Source: Brevibacillus centrosporus
GTDB taxonomy: Bacteria; Bacillota; Bacilli; Brevibacillales; Brevibacillaceae
Direction of reading: 5' to 3'
Assembly (NCBI RefSeq): GCF_003710815.1
Contig: NZ_RHHP01000016.1
Coordinates: forward strand, 147,760 to 211,759
DNA length: 64,000 nucleotides
The position numbers and the translations under genes are program-made. The number at the start of each line of letters is the position of its first letter. The first letter of the stretch is position 1. Of the stretch, positions 1 to 9,293 are shown one piece after another. The notes under the pieces are model-generated. The model made no database searches and was not told where the DNA came from. It was given only the letters and a program-made list of their open reading frames with translations.

Positions 1-540
1 CGCTCCGCTTTCAAACTTCATTTTGCTGTAAGCTCCGCGACCACTGAGCGAAAACACGATTTCTTTGTACCCGCCGATGTCAGTAGGGCTAGCCTCCAGG
101 ACCTCGATCTTGAAGCCGTTGCGCTCTGCAAAGCGTGTGTACATGCGGAAAAGAACCGCAGCAAACAATGCAGCCTCGTCGCCACCTGCAGCACCTCGAA
201 CCTCCACGATCACGTTTTTCTCATCGTTTGGATCCTTCGGCAAGAGCAGGATTTTCAAGCGCTCTTCCAGCTTTTCTTTACGCGAAGCCAGCTCACTGAT
301 TTCGAGCTTGACCATTTCGCGCATTTCATCGTCCAGTTTTTCCTCCAACATGGCCTTGGCATCTTCCATCTGGGATACAACTGATTTATATTCACGGTAA
401 GCCGTCACGGTTTCTTCCAGGGAAGACTGCTCCTTGGACAATTCACGCAAGCGCTTTGTGTCACTAATGACGTCGGGGTCACAAAGGAGATTGGTCACTT
501 CTTCAAAACGCTCTTCAACAGCAGATAAGCGTGTAAACAC
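1..540 (-). CDS. prfA: Peptide chain release factor 1, N-terminal part (cut by window edge)
   Basis: Class I release factor that reads UAA and UAG stop codons and triggers peptide release on the ribosome. The 180 codons present begin [14 protein letters not shown] and continue through the N-terminal helical domain to the [15 protein letters not shown] region, which is typical of RF1. The codon-recognition PxT loop and the catalytic GGQ loop lie beyond the window edge. The start is GTG at 540, preceded by GGGGTG about 7 nt upstream; no ATG gives a better alignment to the family N-terminus. It lies downstream of tdk in the same orientation, as in Bacillus subtilis. Identification is firm; completeness cannot be judged. 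Confidence 0.93.
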   Translation of the reverse strand, partial: MFTRLSAVEERFEEVTNLLCDPDVISDTKRLRELSKEQSSLEETVTAYREYKSVVSQMEDAKAMLEEKLDDEMREMVKLEISELASRKEKLEERLKILLLPKDPNDEKNVIVEVRGAAGGDEAALFAAVLFRMYTRFAERNGFKIEVLEASPTDIGGYKEIVFSLSGRGAYSKMKFESGA

Positions 541-654
541 TGTACTTCACCCCAATCGTAAAAAATACGAAGATCAATCATAACAGATAAATTATAGGAG
601 GAAACCGGAAATAAGTCAAAGCGCATTATTTTACTGGAAAAAGGCTTCCAGTCG

Positions 655-683
655 CGCAAAAACAGGCCCGGCAATGCCGAGCC
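655..683 (-). terminator. Rho-independent terminator after the YhcN/YlaJ-type lipoprotein gene
   Basis: On the minus strand an 8-bp stem GGCTCGGC/GCCGGGCC with loop ATT is followed by TGTTTTTGC. It lies 20 nt past the stop of the lipoprotein gene and separates it from prfA. Confidence 0.75.
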
Positions 684-703
684 CTCCATTTAGTCTCGCT
701 ATG

Positions 704-1201
704 TCAGCGATGAAAACCTTCATTTGAGGTGATGTGGAAATCATAGCGAGGAATTTTCTGCTTCAGTGCATCGATGACCTGCTTCTCAATGTTTCGAGCT
801 TGACTTGCCGTCACGTTGTGCACGAGATCAAGAGTAACATATGCGTTTCCGCCGTTTAGTGTGATACGCGCATTTTCCACGCCAGGAATGGACTTCGCCA
901 TCGTCTCCATATTGTTCAGATCAACCTGATACCCACGGGTCTGATTATGTCCAATGATCAGGTTCGGATTTTGGTTTCTCCCCATCAATCCATCACGGTC
1001 TTCCGTAGGAGTAGCCGCACGATGGAGAACATCACCGCTTTGTTCCCCTTTTATGGTCGTATTGTGTTGACGATCGAGATTTTGCGTTCCATAGCCCTTC
1101 TCCTGCGTCATCGTCCGGTTGCATCCGACAGTCAGCACAGACGCGAGAGCCGCCACGCAAAGCACCGCCATCGAGCTTTTCCAAAAAGGCAAGCATCGCA
1201 T
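704..1201 (-). CDS. YhcN/YlaJ-family sporulation lipoprotein
   Basis: Small secreted lipoprotein of the family found in the spore or forespore envelope; molecular role unknown. The 165 residues show a positively charged N-terminus, a hydrophobic stretch at about 8-26 and the lipobox LTVGC, so the mature protein starts at Cys27. The C-terminal half (METMAKSIPGVENARITLNGGNAYVTLDL and following) is the YhcN/YlaJ fold with its alternating charged helix and strand pattern. The start ATG at 1201 has a strong AGGAGGTGG site. A terminator follows at 655-683. Forespore expression is inferred from the family; no sigma-G promoter was verified. Confidence 0.8.
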   Translation of the reverse strand: MRCLPFWKSSMAVLCVAALASVLTVGCNRTMTQEKGYGTQNLDRQHNTTIKGEQSGDVLHRAATPTEDRDGLMGRNQNPNLIIGHNQTRGYQVDLNNMETMAKSIPGVENARITLNGGNAYVTLDLVHNVTASQARNIEKQVIDALKQKIPRYDFHITSNEGFHR

Positions 1202-1282
1202 GAAAAAGCCACCTCCTGTTTTGCCTTAGTCTGCACATCACATCGAATGCTCATGCACGGCCAAAAGAGAGGTGGCGTTGAC

Positions 1283-1855
1283 TTAAAATCCCGGCGGGTG
1301 GTAGTAGTGACGACGGCAAACACTGCTGTACGTATCATTGCCAGCGATCTCGATCGTCTCTCCGGCATACACCGGTTTTCCATTTTTAAATTTGAGGATG
1401 TGCGTTGCCTTTTTATTGCAGTAGACACAGACGGTCTTGATTTCTTCCACCTTGTCTGCCTCACAGAGCAATGCAGCACTTCCTGGGAACAGTTCGTTTT
1501 TAAAGTTTTTCAGCAAGCCGTAGACAATTACAGGGATACCCAGCTTGTCCACAATCGCAACGAGCTGATCGACATGGTGCTTACCGATAAATTGTGCTTC
1601 ATCGACCAGCACACAGTGGGGCTTCAGCTCCTCTGCCGCCACAATTTCATACAGGTCGGTTTCATCCGTTATCGGATAAGCTTCCCGGCTAATCCCTACA
1701 CGAGACGCCACTTTTCCGACGCCAAAGCGATCGTCTACCGCTGGCGTAAACACCATCACTTTTTTACCAGATTGCTCGTAATTGTGAGCGACAGTCAAAA
1801 GCTGAATCGATTTGGAAGCATTCATTGCTCCGTAACGAAAGTAAAGTTGTGCCAC
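1283..1855 (-). CDS. tdk: Thymidine kinase
   Basis: Phosphorylates thymidine to dTMP with ATP in pyrimidine salvage. The 190-residue protein begins VAQLYFRYG from a GTG at 1855, with AAAGGGAGAT just upstream; a longer TTG-initiated frame to 1876 would swallow this ribosome site, so GTG is preferred. It has the nucleotide loop YGAMNASKS, DDRFGVGKVASR, the catalytic LVDEAQF, GLLKNF and a zinc site from VCVYC plus VCRRH. The second glycine usual in the P-loop is a serine here. The sequence resembles the enterobacterial MNAGKS type more than the B. subtilis MFSGKS type, although it occupies the same chromosomal slot near rpmE and prfA. Confidence 0.93.
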   Translation of the reverse strand: MAQLYFRYGAMNASKSIQLLTVAHNYEQSGKKVMVFTPAVDDRFGVGKVASRVGISREAYPITDETDLYEIVAAEELKPHCVLVDEAQFIGKHHVDQLVAIVDKLGIPVIVYGLLKNFKNELFPGSAALLCEADKVEEIKTVCVYCNKKATHILKFKNGKPVYAGETIEIAGNDTYSSVCRRHYYHPPGF

Positions 1856-1883
1856 GATTCTATCTCCCTTTATCAAGAAGTCA

Positions 1884-2895
1884 TTACTCCGTCTTTGTCA
1901 GATGCCGGTCCCTTGCCTCCTGAAACAAGGTCAGGGCGAGCTTCCTTCTTTGCGCATGGTCTACGCACGGCGGCGGATAGTCCAGACCGATGACGCATCC
2001 TGTTTGCTCCTGTAAATGCAGCGGCATTTCCCACGGTTTATGGATATATTGTAGAGGTACATGCTGCAGCACGGGAAGATATTTTTTTACGAAGGCTCCA
2101 TCCGGATCAAATTTCTCCCCTTGGGAAACTGGGTTGAAAATGCGGAAATACGGCTGTGGATCTGTCCCGGTAGAGGCGCTCCATTGCCATCCACCGATAT
2201 TTGCCGCGTCATCGCAATCGATTAGCTGCCTGGAAAAATACGCCATCCCCACTCGCCAATCAACCAGCAAATGCTTCTTCCCCAAAATGCGAAGGCTTCC
2301 ATTGCTCCCCGAGCGGTTTCTTTCGACCGAATTGCTCTACAACAGGTGCCTTCTCACTAAATAACTCTGTGATCCCGTCCCAGGCTGGTAACTTTTCAGC
2401 CATTGGGTAGAGTCTGTCTTTCGGAAGCGTCTGCCACACTCTCCGAAACGGCGTAAAGACGGCATACGCCTTTCCCTGCTTGTTCATAATTTCCCCTGGC
2501 TCATGCAACACCAGATCTTTGCACGCCTGAACAAATACTCCTTTTGAACGGAGGGCCATCTCCACCTGCTCATCACGGCTTCGTGCAAAAGGAGAGTAGT
2601 CCCGGTTGTAAAACAGCTTGTCCGCCCCGGTCTCCTGAATCAGCTGTTCGAGCACCTGCAAAGGCTCCCCGTGACGAATGATTAAACGGCTGCCCACATG
2701 CTCCAAATTTTTCCCCAGAGCACTCACGGCCGACAAAAAGGCATGCAGACGCCGATCTCCCACCGTCTCCGAGCGGCAAAAACGATCCTCGAGAATACAT
2801 ACGGGAACGATGTCCTCGCCCGTTTGCACTGCTTTATGTAGCGCTGCATGATCATGCAGGCGCAAATCACGCCGAAACCAGACGATGGCTGTCAT
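1884..2895 (-). pseudogene. Deoxyribodipyrimidine photolyase, internally deleted and frameshifted
   Basis: Remnant of a cryptochrome/photolyase gene for light-driven repair of pyrimidine dimers. The first part (2895 down to about 2260) encodes an intact-looking N-terminal antenna domain starting MTAIVWFRRDLRLHDH, with a good AGGAGG site. It stops after EEAFAG. A different frame then resumes at KHLLVDWRVG and carries the C-terminal FAD-domain signatures GGWQW, YFRIFNP, GEKFDPDG and the end. Compared with family members of about 470-480 residues, roughly 150-160 residues of the FAD-binding domain are missing. The two halves overlap at the junction in different frames, so no functional enzyme is expected. 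Two short proteins could still be made. Confidence 0.85.
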
Positions 2896-2945
2896 CAAAT
2901 GACCTCCTGCTTTGTTTCGCTGTCTATGCCCTATTCGAAATATTC

Positions 2946-2986
2946 CTAAGAAAAAACAAAACCAGGCAGATTGCTCTACCTGGTTG
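2946..2986 (-). terminator. Rho-independent terminator after rpmE
   Basis: Minus-strand stem AACCAGG/CCTGGTT with an 11-14 nt loop, followed by TTGTTTTTTC, 15 nt after the rpmE stop codon. It isolates rpmE from the photolyase remnant. Confidence 0.75.
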
Positions 2987-3002
2987 CTCCAATCCTTTCC
3001 AA

Positions 3003-3203
3003 TTAGGAAAGATTGTATTTGCGTTTGAAACGGTCTACACGGCCGCCAGCATCCACGAATTTTTGTTTACCGGTGAAGAAAGGATGGCAGTTGGAGCAGA
3101 TCTCCACTTTCAGCGCTTGCTTCACAGAACCGGATTCAAATTCGTTACCGCATGCACATGTTACTTTCACAGTGTTGTACTGTGGATGAATACCTTGTTT
3201 CAT
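3003..3203 (-). CDS. rpmE: 50S ribosomal protein L31, zinc-binding type
   Basis: Large-subunit ribosomal protein at the 50S/30S interface. The 66 residues contain the zinc ligands of the C+ form: CACGNEF and [14 protein letters not shown], giving CxC and CxxC pairs, so this is the zinc-containing paralogue used when zinc is sufficient; a zinc-free copy may lie elsewhere. ATG at 3203 with AAAGAGGTG upstream. It sits between rho and tdk as in Bacillus subtilis, though a radical SAM gene and a peptidase gene intervene before rho. A separate promoter and terminator make it monocistronic. Confidence 0.97.
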   Translation of the reverse strand: MKQGIHPQYNTVKVTCACGNEFESGSVKQALKVEICSNCHPFFTGKQKFVDAGGRVDRFKRKYNLS

Positions 3204-3266
3204 CTAAATGCACCTCTTTCCGCCCTGAATCGTTTGCCGAAACAGAGTTATATAAACACAGTAAAA

Positions 3267-3295
3267 ATAGTAGCATGCCAACGTCGCAAATGCAA
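3267..3295 (-). promoter_or_regulatory. Sigma-A-type promoter of rpmE
   Basis: Minus strand: TTGCAT (3295-3290), 17-bp spacer, TACTAT (3272-3267), about 60 nt upstream of the start codon. Inferred from consensus match only. Confidence 0.55.
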
Positions 3296-3307
3296 CAGGT
3301 TGCCCGC

Positions 3308-4573
3308 TTAGGCCATGTTTTTCCTGCGGCGCAATTGCTCCGGTGGGATGTGTGTAAACGACCCGATTACAACGTCTGGCAGCTCTTCCTGATAAATCTC
3401 GATGGCTTGCTTCATGCCAAACACCTCACCCTGAGCCTTCGGAATCATGGCCAAATAGCTCTCTGGATCAATATTTAGATTGCGCATCTGAATCAATTTG
3501 ATTCCGGTTCGACGGATGAAGTTAATCATTGCTTCCATTTCTTCTTCACGGTCGAAAACACCTGGGAAGCACAAGTAATTGATGGACGTATAGACACCCT
3601 TGGATGCCGCATATTCGGCGGAACGCGCGACATTCTCCAGCGTGTAGTTGCGCGGGCGATAGTAAGCGTTGTAATGCTCGTCAATCGCACTGATGATGCT
3701 GACACGCATAAGGTCCAGACCCGCGTCCACAATTCCTTTGATGTGGTCGGTCAGCCCTGCGTTGGTGTTGATGTTGATGTAGCCCATGTCTGTTTGCTCC
3801 CGCACACGGCGCATCGCAGGAACAATGATGGAAGCCATCGTGGACGGCTCCCCTTCACAGCCTTGTCCAAAGCTGATGATGCTCTCCGGCGTTTGCAAGT
3901 GATGCAGCATGACCTCTACCAGCTCTTCCTCTGTCGGCTTGAAGTTCATCCGCGTCTGAGGGGACGGAAATCCGCTGTCTTCGGGCTGCTCGGAAATACA
4001 GCCGTAGCAGCCGGCATTACAGGTATAAGAGACAGGCAAGCTGCCTTCCCAACGATGGAAGAAGTTGTTGGAAGCCGTCAAGCATTCGTACTCCAACGCA
4101 CAATGGGACAGATGGTTCAAGATCCGATTTTGCGGAAATTGCTCCAGCGTTTTTTCTACGCGCTGACGCAGCTCGTCCATCGGAAAGTTGAGCGGATCCC
4201 ATTTATAGATGTCATCACTCGATCTGCCCGCTACCCAGAAGCTGCCATCTTTCCACACAACTGCGGAATAGCCAAAGAGTGGCAGCTTGCTGTCCTTGTT
4301 TGATTTCACATACCCAGGGAGCAGCAGCCGTGTAATTCCTTGAGGAACAAGTGCTCCCACCGCCGTGCAACCGTCCAGCTTCACCATTTCACCCGTCTTT
4401 GGATCCATCCCGATCGGAACGGTATCTGGCAGGCTGACCAAGGTCGCGCCTTCTGGCAGTGGAATCAGCTCTTCCTCCAGGATTTCTGTCAATATATCAC
4501 CGTTACGTGCCACCGAAAGCAATCCCGGGTGGTCGTAGACATTACCTTTTTCATCTGCGTACACTAAATACAT
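3308..4573 (-). CDS. Radical SAM protein of unknown specificity
   Basis: A 421-residue protein with a radical SAM core. The cluster motif CNAGCYGC (C185, C189, C192) has CxxxCxxC spacing and should bind the 4Fe-4S cluster that cleaves S-adenosylmethionine. Downstream come ISFGQGCEGEPS (glycine-rich SAM-binding region) and ININTNAG. About 180 residues without a recognisable domain precede the core, which is unusual. The start MYLVYADEKGN at 4573 is chosen because GAGGCGA lies 8 nt upstream; the frame stays open further but without a site. No maturase substrate peptide or partner gene is apparent nearby, so the reaction cannot be named. Confidence 0.8.
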   Translation of the reverse strand: MYLVYADEKGNVYDHPGLLSVARNGDILTEILEEELIPLPEGATLVSLPDTVPIGMDPKTGEMVKLDGCTAVGALVPQGITRLLLPGYVKSNKDSKLPLFGYSAVVWKDGSFWVAGRSSDDIYKWDPLNFPMDELRQRVEKTLEQFPQNRILNHLSHCALEYECLTASNNFFHRWEGSLPVSYTCNAGCYGCISEQPEDSGFPSPQTRMNFKPTEEELVEVMLHHLQTPESIISFGQGCEGEPSTMASIIVPAMRRVREQTDMGYININTNAGLTDHIKGIVDAGLDLMRVSIISAIDEHYNAYYRPRNYTLENVARSAEYAASKGVYTSINYLCFPGVFDREEEMEAMINFIRRTGIKLIQMRNLNIDPESYLAMIPKAQGEVFGMKQAIEIYQEELPDVVIGSFTHIPPEQLRRRKNMA

Positions 4574-4643
4574 GGGAAAATCGCCTCGCTTCTTTGCTTT
4601 GCCCATTGTAACGCATAGAAAAAGTAAAGTAAATTGCAGGAGT

Positions 4644-5546
4644 TTACCTGCCCAGATATGGCAGTGGATTGATCGGCACATCGTCCTGCCTGACCTCAAA
4701 ATGCAAATGATATCCCGTCGAGTCTCCCGTATGCCCCATGTACCCGAGCATTTCACCTGCATCTACCGATTGTCCAGGCGCCACGATAATGCTGCGCATA
4801 TGGGCATAAAAGGTTTGCAGCCCGTCTCCGTGGTCAAGCACCACCATCCTGCCGTAGCCCGAACGGTTCGCCCCTGCCTCTACTACAACTCCTGATTTTG
4901 CCGCATAGATCGGAGCCTTGGCTTCGCTTTGATTCCACAGGTCCACTCCTTTATGCGCCTTTCCCCATCGCACTCCAAACCCACTGGTGATCGTCGCCTC
5001 TTTCACCGGCCATTCCATGCGCTCCCTGATTCGCCCGATCACCTGTCGACTGGCTGCCTGTGACGTATTCCTCTTTTGCTGGAGGTCTTCTGCTTGCAAA
5101 GACGGCTCACCCACAATCGGGACATACACAACCTGTCCCACATATAGGTTGTCCGACAGCCACCTAAGCAGCGGATTGCGGTCTATCAACAATTCCCGGC
5201 TGACGCGATAACGACTGGCTATGTAGTTGAGCGTTTCCCCTCGTTTTACGATATGCTTCACCTCGTCTTTGCTAATGATGAGCTTCATTCCGACACTGAC
5301 GAAATTGGGATTATTGATTTTGTTCATTTCTACCAGTCTTCTTAAAGTAAGACCGTAGCGCTGGGCAATACCCGAGAGCGTATCTCCCTGATTGACGGCA
5401 TATACCATGACATTACTTTTGGATGAAGCATCTGATTTAGCCAAGCCTGCATACGGATTGAACGCTTGAAACAAAGCTTGTTCCACGACCGTTCTTTTGG
5501 CTTCGTCCAGACTCTCGATCGGAGCTGGCATCTGCTCGAATGGCAC
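4644..5546 (-). CDS. LysM-domain M23 peptidoglycan endopeptidase
   Basis: Cell-wall hydrolase of the lysostaphin/M23 type. The 300-residue protein starts with GTG at 5546, 6 nt after GAAGGAGGAG. Two LysM repeats (about 48-95, VNQGDTLSGIAQRYGLT; about 97-145, VKRGETLNYIASRYRVS) bind glycan strands, followed by the M23 domain with zinc ligands HKGVD (HxxxD) and HLHFE near the C-terminus. No clear signal peptide or membrane segment is visible at the N-terminus, which is odd for a wall enzyme and suggests export by another route or a mother-cell role during sporulation. It lies between rho and a radical SAM gene. Confidence 0.87.
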   Translation of the reverse strand: MPFEQMPAPIESLDEAKRTVVEQALFQAFNPYAGLAKSDASSKSNVMVYAVNQGDTLSGIAQRYGLTLRRLVEMNKINNPNFVSVGMKLIISKDEVKHIVKRGETLNYIASRYRVSRELLIDRNPLLRWLSDNLYVGQVVYVPIVGEPSLQAEDLQQKRNTSQAASRQVIGRIRERMEWPVKEATITSGFGVRWGKAHKGVDLWNQSEAKAPIYAAKSGVVVEAGANRSGYGRMVVLDHGDGLQTFYAHMRSIIVAPGQSVDAGEMLGYMGHTGDSTGYHLHFEVRQDDVPINPLPYLGR

Positions 5547-5598
5547 AGAAAACTCCTCCTTCGTTCAAATTCTATTTCCTACCGTATGCGTGCCTGGA

Positions 5599-5635
5599 CA
5601 AAAAAATGACGGTGAGTCATGAAGAACTCACCGTC
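5599..5635 (-). terminator. Rho-independent terminator overlapping the end of rho
   Basis: Minus-strand 10-bp perfect stem GACGGTGAGT/ACTCACCGTC with an 8-nt loop and a run of seven T. The upstream arm includes the last codons of rho and its stop codon lies in the loop region, so the gene for the Rho factor itself ends at an intrinsic terminator. Confidence 0.85.
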
Positions 5636-6897
5636 GTATTAGCTGCTTTTCCGCGTCCTTGCTTGGATTCAAGCGTTTGCAAAAATTCATCGTTGGTTTT
5701 CGTATCCGCGAGCTTTTTGATAAACGAATCAACAAACTCGTTTGTCTCGTTCATGTTCTTGCGGATCATCCACAACTTGTCCAGCTCTTCCTTGGATAGC
5801 AGCAGCTCTTCACGCCGTGTACCGGAACGACGAATGTCGATCGCCGGGAAAATACGACGCTCTGCCAGCTTCCTGTCCAAATGAAGCTCCATGTTTCCTG
5901 TTCCTTTAAATTCCTCGTAAATGACATCGTCCATCCGCGATCCGGTTTCTACCAGCGCAGTCGCCAGGATCGTCAGGCTGCCGCCTTCCTCAATGTTGCG
6001 TGCCGAACCGAAGAAGCGCTTGGGACGATGAAAAGCTGCCGGATCAATACCACCGGAAAGCGTCCTGCCGCTTGGAGGAATAACCAGGTTGTAGGCCCGA
6101 GCCAAACGCGTGATGGAATCAAGCAAAATGACAACGTCCTTTTTATGCTCGACCAGACGTTTTGCACGTTCCAATACCAGCTCAGCCACTTTGATATGAT
6201 TTTCAGGCAATTCGTCAAAAGTAGACGCTACGACTTCACCTTTGACGGAGCGCTGCATGTCTGTTACTTCTTCGGGACGCTCATCGATGAGCAGCACAAA
6301 CAAATGAATATCAGGGCGACTCTCCGTGATGCTGTTAGCGATTTCCTTTAGCAGCATGGTTTTCCCTGCTTTTGGTGGAGCCACGATAAGTCCACGCTGA
6401 CCCAATCCAACAGGGGAGAGGAGGTCCATCAGGCGGGTGGAAACACGCTCAGGTGAGGTTTCCAGGACAAGCTTGGTTTGAGGATACAACGGCGTCAAAG
6501 CGGGGAAATGCAAACGCTCTGCAGCTGTTTCGGGGTCTTCTCCATTGACTGCTTCTACTTGCAAGAGGCCGAAATATCGTTCGTTCTCTTTCGGCGGTCG
6601 CGCCTTACCCGATACTACGTCTCCCATCCGCAGATCAAAGCGTCTGATCTGCGATTGGGAGATGTAGATGTCCTCGGAGCTAGGGAGATAGTTGATCGGG
6701 CGCAGGAAGCCATACCCTTCCGGCAGGATATCCAGCACGCCCTCCATAAACATGAGACCGTCTTTCTCCGCTCTGGCACGCAATATAGCGAAGATCAATT
6801 CCTTCTTCTTTAACTGCGAATAGTAAGGAATGTGATACTCTTTGGCCAGCTTGTAGAGATCGGTCAGCTTCTTTTCTTCTAGTTCAGAAATTAACAT
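5617..6897 (-). CDS. rho: Transcription termination factor Rho
   Basis: Hexameric RNA-dependent ATPase that ends transcription at Rho-dependent sites. The 426-residue protein has the N-terminal Rho domain ([20 protein letters not shown]), the cold-shock-like RNA-binding domain with GYGFLR, the Walker [11 protein letters not shown], Walker [11 protein letters not shown], and the Q/R-loop region. Length is normal for Bacilli. ATG at 6897 follows GGTGG. It precedes glpX in the reverse order of transcription and is probably in the murA-glpX-rho transcription unit; the intergenic gap to glpX is 46 nt. Confidence 0.97.
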   Translation of the reverse strand: MLISELEEKKLTDLYKLAKEYHIPYYSQLKKKELIFAILRARAEKDGLMFMEGVLDILPEGYGFLRPINYLPSSEDIYISQSQIRRFDLRMGDVVSGKARPPKENERYFGLLQVEAVNGEDPETAAERLHFPALTPLYPQTKLVLETSPERVSTRLMDLLSPVGLGQRGLIVAPPKAGKTMLLKEIANSITESRPDIHLFVLLIDERPEEVTDMQRSVKGEVVASTFDELPENHIKVAELVLERAKRLVEHKKDVVILLDSITRLARAYNLVIPPSGRTLSGGIDPAAFHRPKRFFGSARNIEEGGSLTILATALVETGSRMDDVIYEEFKGTGNMELHLDRKLAERRIFPAIDIRRSGTRREELLLSKEELDKLWMIRKNMNETNEFVDSFIKKLADTKTNDEFLQTLESKQGRGKAANTTVSSS

Positions 6898-6943
6898 ACA
6901 TCCACCACTCTTTATTTACTCTTTCTACTCATTGGAGCATCTA

Positions 6944-7900
6944 TTACAGCGTCGGCTTTCTTTCCAAACGATGGTTGCCTTCGATAAAACGGACGGTTCC
7001 CGTTTTTGCACGCATAACCACCGAATTCGTCGTTGCACGAGTACCTTGGAAACGCACACCCTTCAGCAGCTCCCCATCGGTAACACCAGTTGCTGCAAAA
7101 ATGGCATCGTCACCTTTCACCAAGTCGTTCATGAAAAGAACTTGATGCGGGTTCTGCAGGCCCATTTTCATACAGCGCTCGATTTCCTCCTGGCTTTGCG
7201 GCAACAGCTTTCCTTGGATTTCTCCGCCCAAGCATTTCAGAGCGACAGCAGCCAGCACTCCCTCAGGCGCACCACCGGAACCGAACATGATATCTACGCC
7301 TGTATCAGGGAAAGCTGTATTGATCGCAGCAGCCACATCCCCGTCTGAAATAAGGCGGATGCGGGCACCTGCCTCGCGGATTTCGTGAATAATCTGTTGA
7401 TGGCGTTCCCGGTCGAGCACGATCGCTACCAAATCGCTGATATCTTTCCCCTGTGCTTGGGCAACAGCTTTCAGGTTGTCGCGAATCGGTGCATTGATAT
7501 CAATTTTGCCTACTGCTTTTGGTCCTACTGCTATTTTCTCCATGTACATATCAGGAGCATGCAGCAGATTGCCGCGGTCCGCAATGGCAATAACAGAAAT
7601 AGCCCCCCACGTACCTTTTGCGAGGATATTGGTTCCCTCCAGCGGATCAACGGCCACATCGACAGCAGGAGCTACACCCTGACCCAAACGCTCCCCAATG
7701 TAGAGCATCGGCGCTTCGTCCATTTCCCCTTCACCGATGACGACGATTCCGTCCATCGGTACCTTTTCAAACTCTTTTCTCATGGCCGTTGTTGCTGCAT
7801 CGTCAGCCTCATCTTTTTTACCGAGTCCCATCCAACTAGCGGATGCCAATGCTGCTGCCTCGGTCACACGTACCAGTTCAAGTGTTAAGCTGCGTTCCAT
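6944..7900 (-). CDS. glpX: Fructose-1,6-bisphosphatase, class II
   Basis: Hydrolyses fructose 1,6-bisphosphate to fructose 6-phosphate in gluconeogenesis. The 318 residues show the GlpX metal and substrate signatures [20 protein letters not shown] and [12 protein letters not shown]. Start ATG at 7900 with AGGAG upstream. It lies 30 nt after murA and within a cluster with fbaA and tal, giving three consecutive steps of hexose phosphate interconversion in one neighbourhood. It corresponds to B. subtilis ywjI by position. Confidence 0.95.
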   Translation of the reverse strand: MERSLTLELVRVTEAAALASASWMGLGKKDEADDAATTAMRKEFEKVPMDGIVVIGEGEMDEAPMLYIGERLGQGVAPAVDVAVDPLEGTNILAKGTWGAISVIAIADRGNLLHAPDMYMEKIAVGPKAVGKIDINAPIRDNLKAVAQAQGKDISDLVAIVLDRERHQQIIHEIREAGARIRLISDGDVAAAINTAFPDTGVDIMFGSGGAPEGVLAAVALKCLGGEIQGKLLPQSQEEIERCMKMGLQNPHQVLFMNDLVKGDDAIFAATGVTDGELLKGVRFQGTRATTNSVVMRAKTGTVRFIEGNHRLERKPTL

Positions 7901-7930
7901 TCTGGAAGACTCCTCTCCTGGTTGATCTAT

Positions 7931-9214
7931 TTAGCGTTGATGATTTTCCGAGCGATGCAAGCCTACTCTTTGTACATCGGCTCCTAGTGTTTGCAACTTT
8001 CCTACCAAATTTTCATATCCACGATCAATATGTTCCAATCCTTCCAGCTCGGTTACGCCATTCGTCGCAAGGCCAGCGATGAACAAAGCAGCTCCCGCCC
8101 GCAGATCAGAGGCAACTACCTTAGCACCGTTCAGGCTGCTTCCACCTTCTATCACGGCGGATCTGCCCTCTACCTTCAAATTTGCCCCCATGCGTCTCAG
8201 CTCGTCAACATGACGAAAACGGGAGCTGTAAATGTTGTCGGTGACGATGCTGGAGCCTTTTGCCATCGTCAAAAGGGTCGTGATCGGCTGTTGCAGATCT
8301 GTCGGGAATCCTGGATAAGGACTTGTTTTCACATCAATGGAACGGTAGCCCTTTTGGCCGATCACTTGAATGCAATCGTCCATTTCCACTACTTCCGCTC
8401 CTATTTCACGCAGCTTGGCTGTCACGGACTCCAAATGCTTGGGGATGACATTCTCCACCAGAACATTGCCGTTTGTCGCAGCGGCTGCAATCATATACGT
8501 ACCTGCTTCGATCCGGTCAGGGATGATCGTATGGCGACAGCCACGCAGGAATTCTACACCCTGAATGCGGATCATGTCAGTCCCGGCACCTTTGATATTG
8601 GCTCCCATGTTGTTCAACAGGGTGGCTACATCGACAATCTCCGGCTCACGGGCTGCATTTTCAATAATGGTCACGCCGTCTGCTTTGGCAGCAGCGAGCA
8701 TGATGTTAATAGTAGCGCCGACACTGACAAGGTCAAGGTAGATCCTCGCGCCTTGGAGTCGGCCATTTTTTGCTTTGATCGTCATGACGCCGTTCTTGTT
8801 TTCCACTTGGGCGCCCATCGCTTCAAAGCCTTTGATATGCAAATCAACCGGACGCGGACCCAGATCACAGCCACCCGGCAAGCCTACTTGTGCCTCTCCA
8901 AACTTGGCCAGCAAAGCGCCCCACAAATAGTAGGAGGCTCGCAGTTTTTTGATGCGGCCGTTAGGCATCAGCATAAGCTTCATCGCCCGACCGTCTACTT
9001 CCATCCAGTCTTCTTCAAACAATACATCGGCTCCCATTTCCTGCAGGAGCTCAAAATAAATGTCCACGTCCTGAATACGGGGCAAGTTTTCGATGACGAC
9101 TGGCCCATCTGCCAGAAGCGCTGCCGGAATCAAGGCTACCGCGCTGTTTTTTGCTCCGCTGATGGTTACCGTCCCCGCGAGCGGTTTCCCACCATTGATG
9201 ATTAGCTTATCCAT
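7931..9214 (-). CDS. murA: UDP-N-acetylglucosamine 1-carboxyvinyltransferase
   Basis: First committed enzyme of peptidoglycan precursor synthesis; transfers enolpyruvyl from PEP to UDP-GlcNAc in the cytoplasm. The 427 residues contain the catalytic, fosfomycin-targeted Cys116 in [10 protein letters not shown], the conserved SGAKNSA near the N-terminus and the ALFIAGLAT region near the C-terminus. By position next to fbaA and tal it corresponds to the second Bacillus paralogue (MurAB/MurZ); another copy is expected elsewhere. ATG at 9214 follows GAGGAG. Confidence 0.95.
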   Translation of the reverse strand: MDKLIINGGKPLAGTVTISGAKNSAVALIPAALLADGPVVIENLPRIQDVDIYFELLQEMGADVLFEEDWMEVDGRAMKLMLMPNGRIKKLRASYYLWGALLAKFGEAQVGLPGGCDLGPRPVDLHIKGFEAMGAQVENKNGVMTIKAKNGRLQGARIYLDLVSVGATINIMLAAAKADGVTIIENAAREPEIVDVATLLNNMGANIKGAGTDMIRIQGVEFLRGCRHTIIPDRIEAGTYMIAAAATNGNVLVENVIPKHLESVTAKLREIGAEVVEMDDCIQVIGQKGYRSIDVKTSPYPGFPTDLQQPITTLLTMAKGSSIVTDNIYSSRFRHVDELRRMGANLKVEGRSAVIEGGSSLNGAKVVASDLRAGAALFIAGLATNGVTELEGLEHIDRGYENLVGKLQTLGADVQRVGLHRSENHQR

Positions 9215-9242
9215 GCTCTGCTCTCCTCAGGCGTAATCGGGA

Positions 9243-9276
9243 AAGAAGCACCTTCCCCAGTGGAAAAGGTGCTCGA
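9243..9276 (-). terminator. Hairpin between tal and murA, possible weak terminator
   Basis: Minus strand GCACCTT/AAGGTGC stem with an 11-nt loop followed by TTCTTTCCC. The T run is poor, so it may be a partial terminator or a processing site between tal and murA. Confidence 0.45.
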
Positions 9277-9293
9277 AACTGTAACGTCCGATC

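Noticed and set aside
495..689. 64-codon minus-strand frame upstream of prfA
   Set aside because: Overlaps the prfA start and the terminator of the upstream gene; no ribosome site or conservation.
947..1993. 348-codon plus-strand frame over the lipoprotein and tdk
   Set aside because: It is antisense to two well-supported genes, has no ribosome site and a composition unlike a protein.
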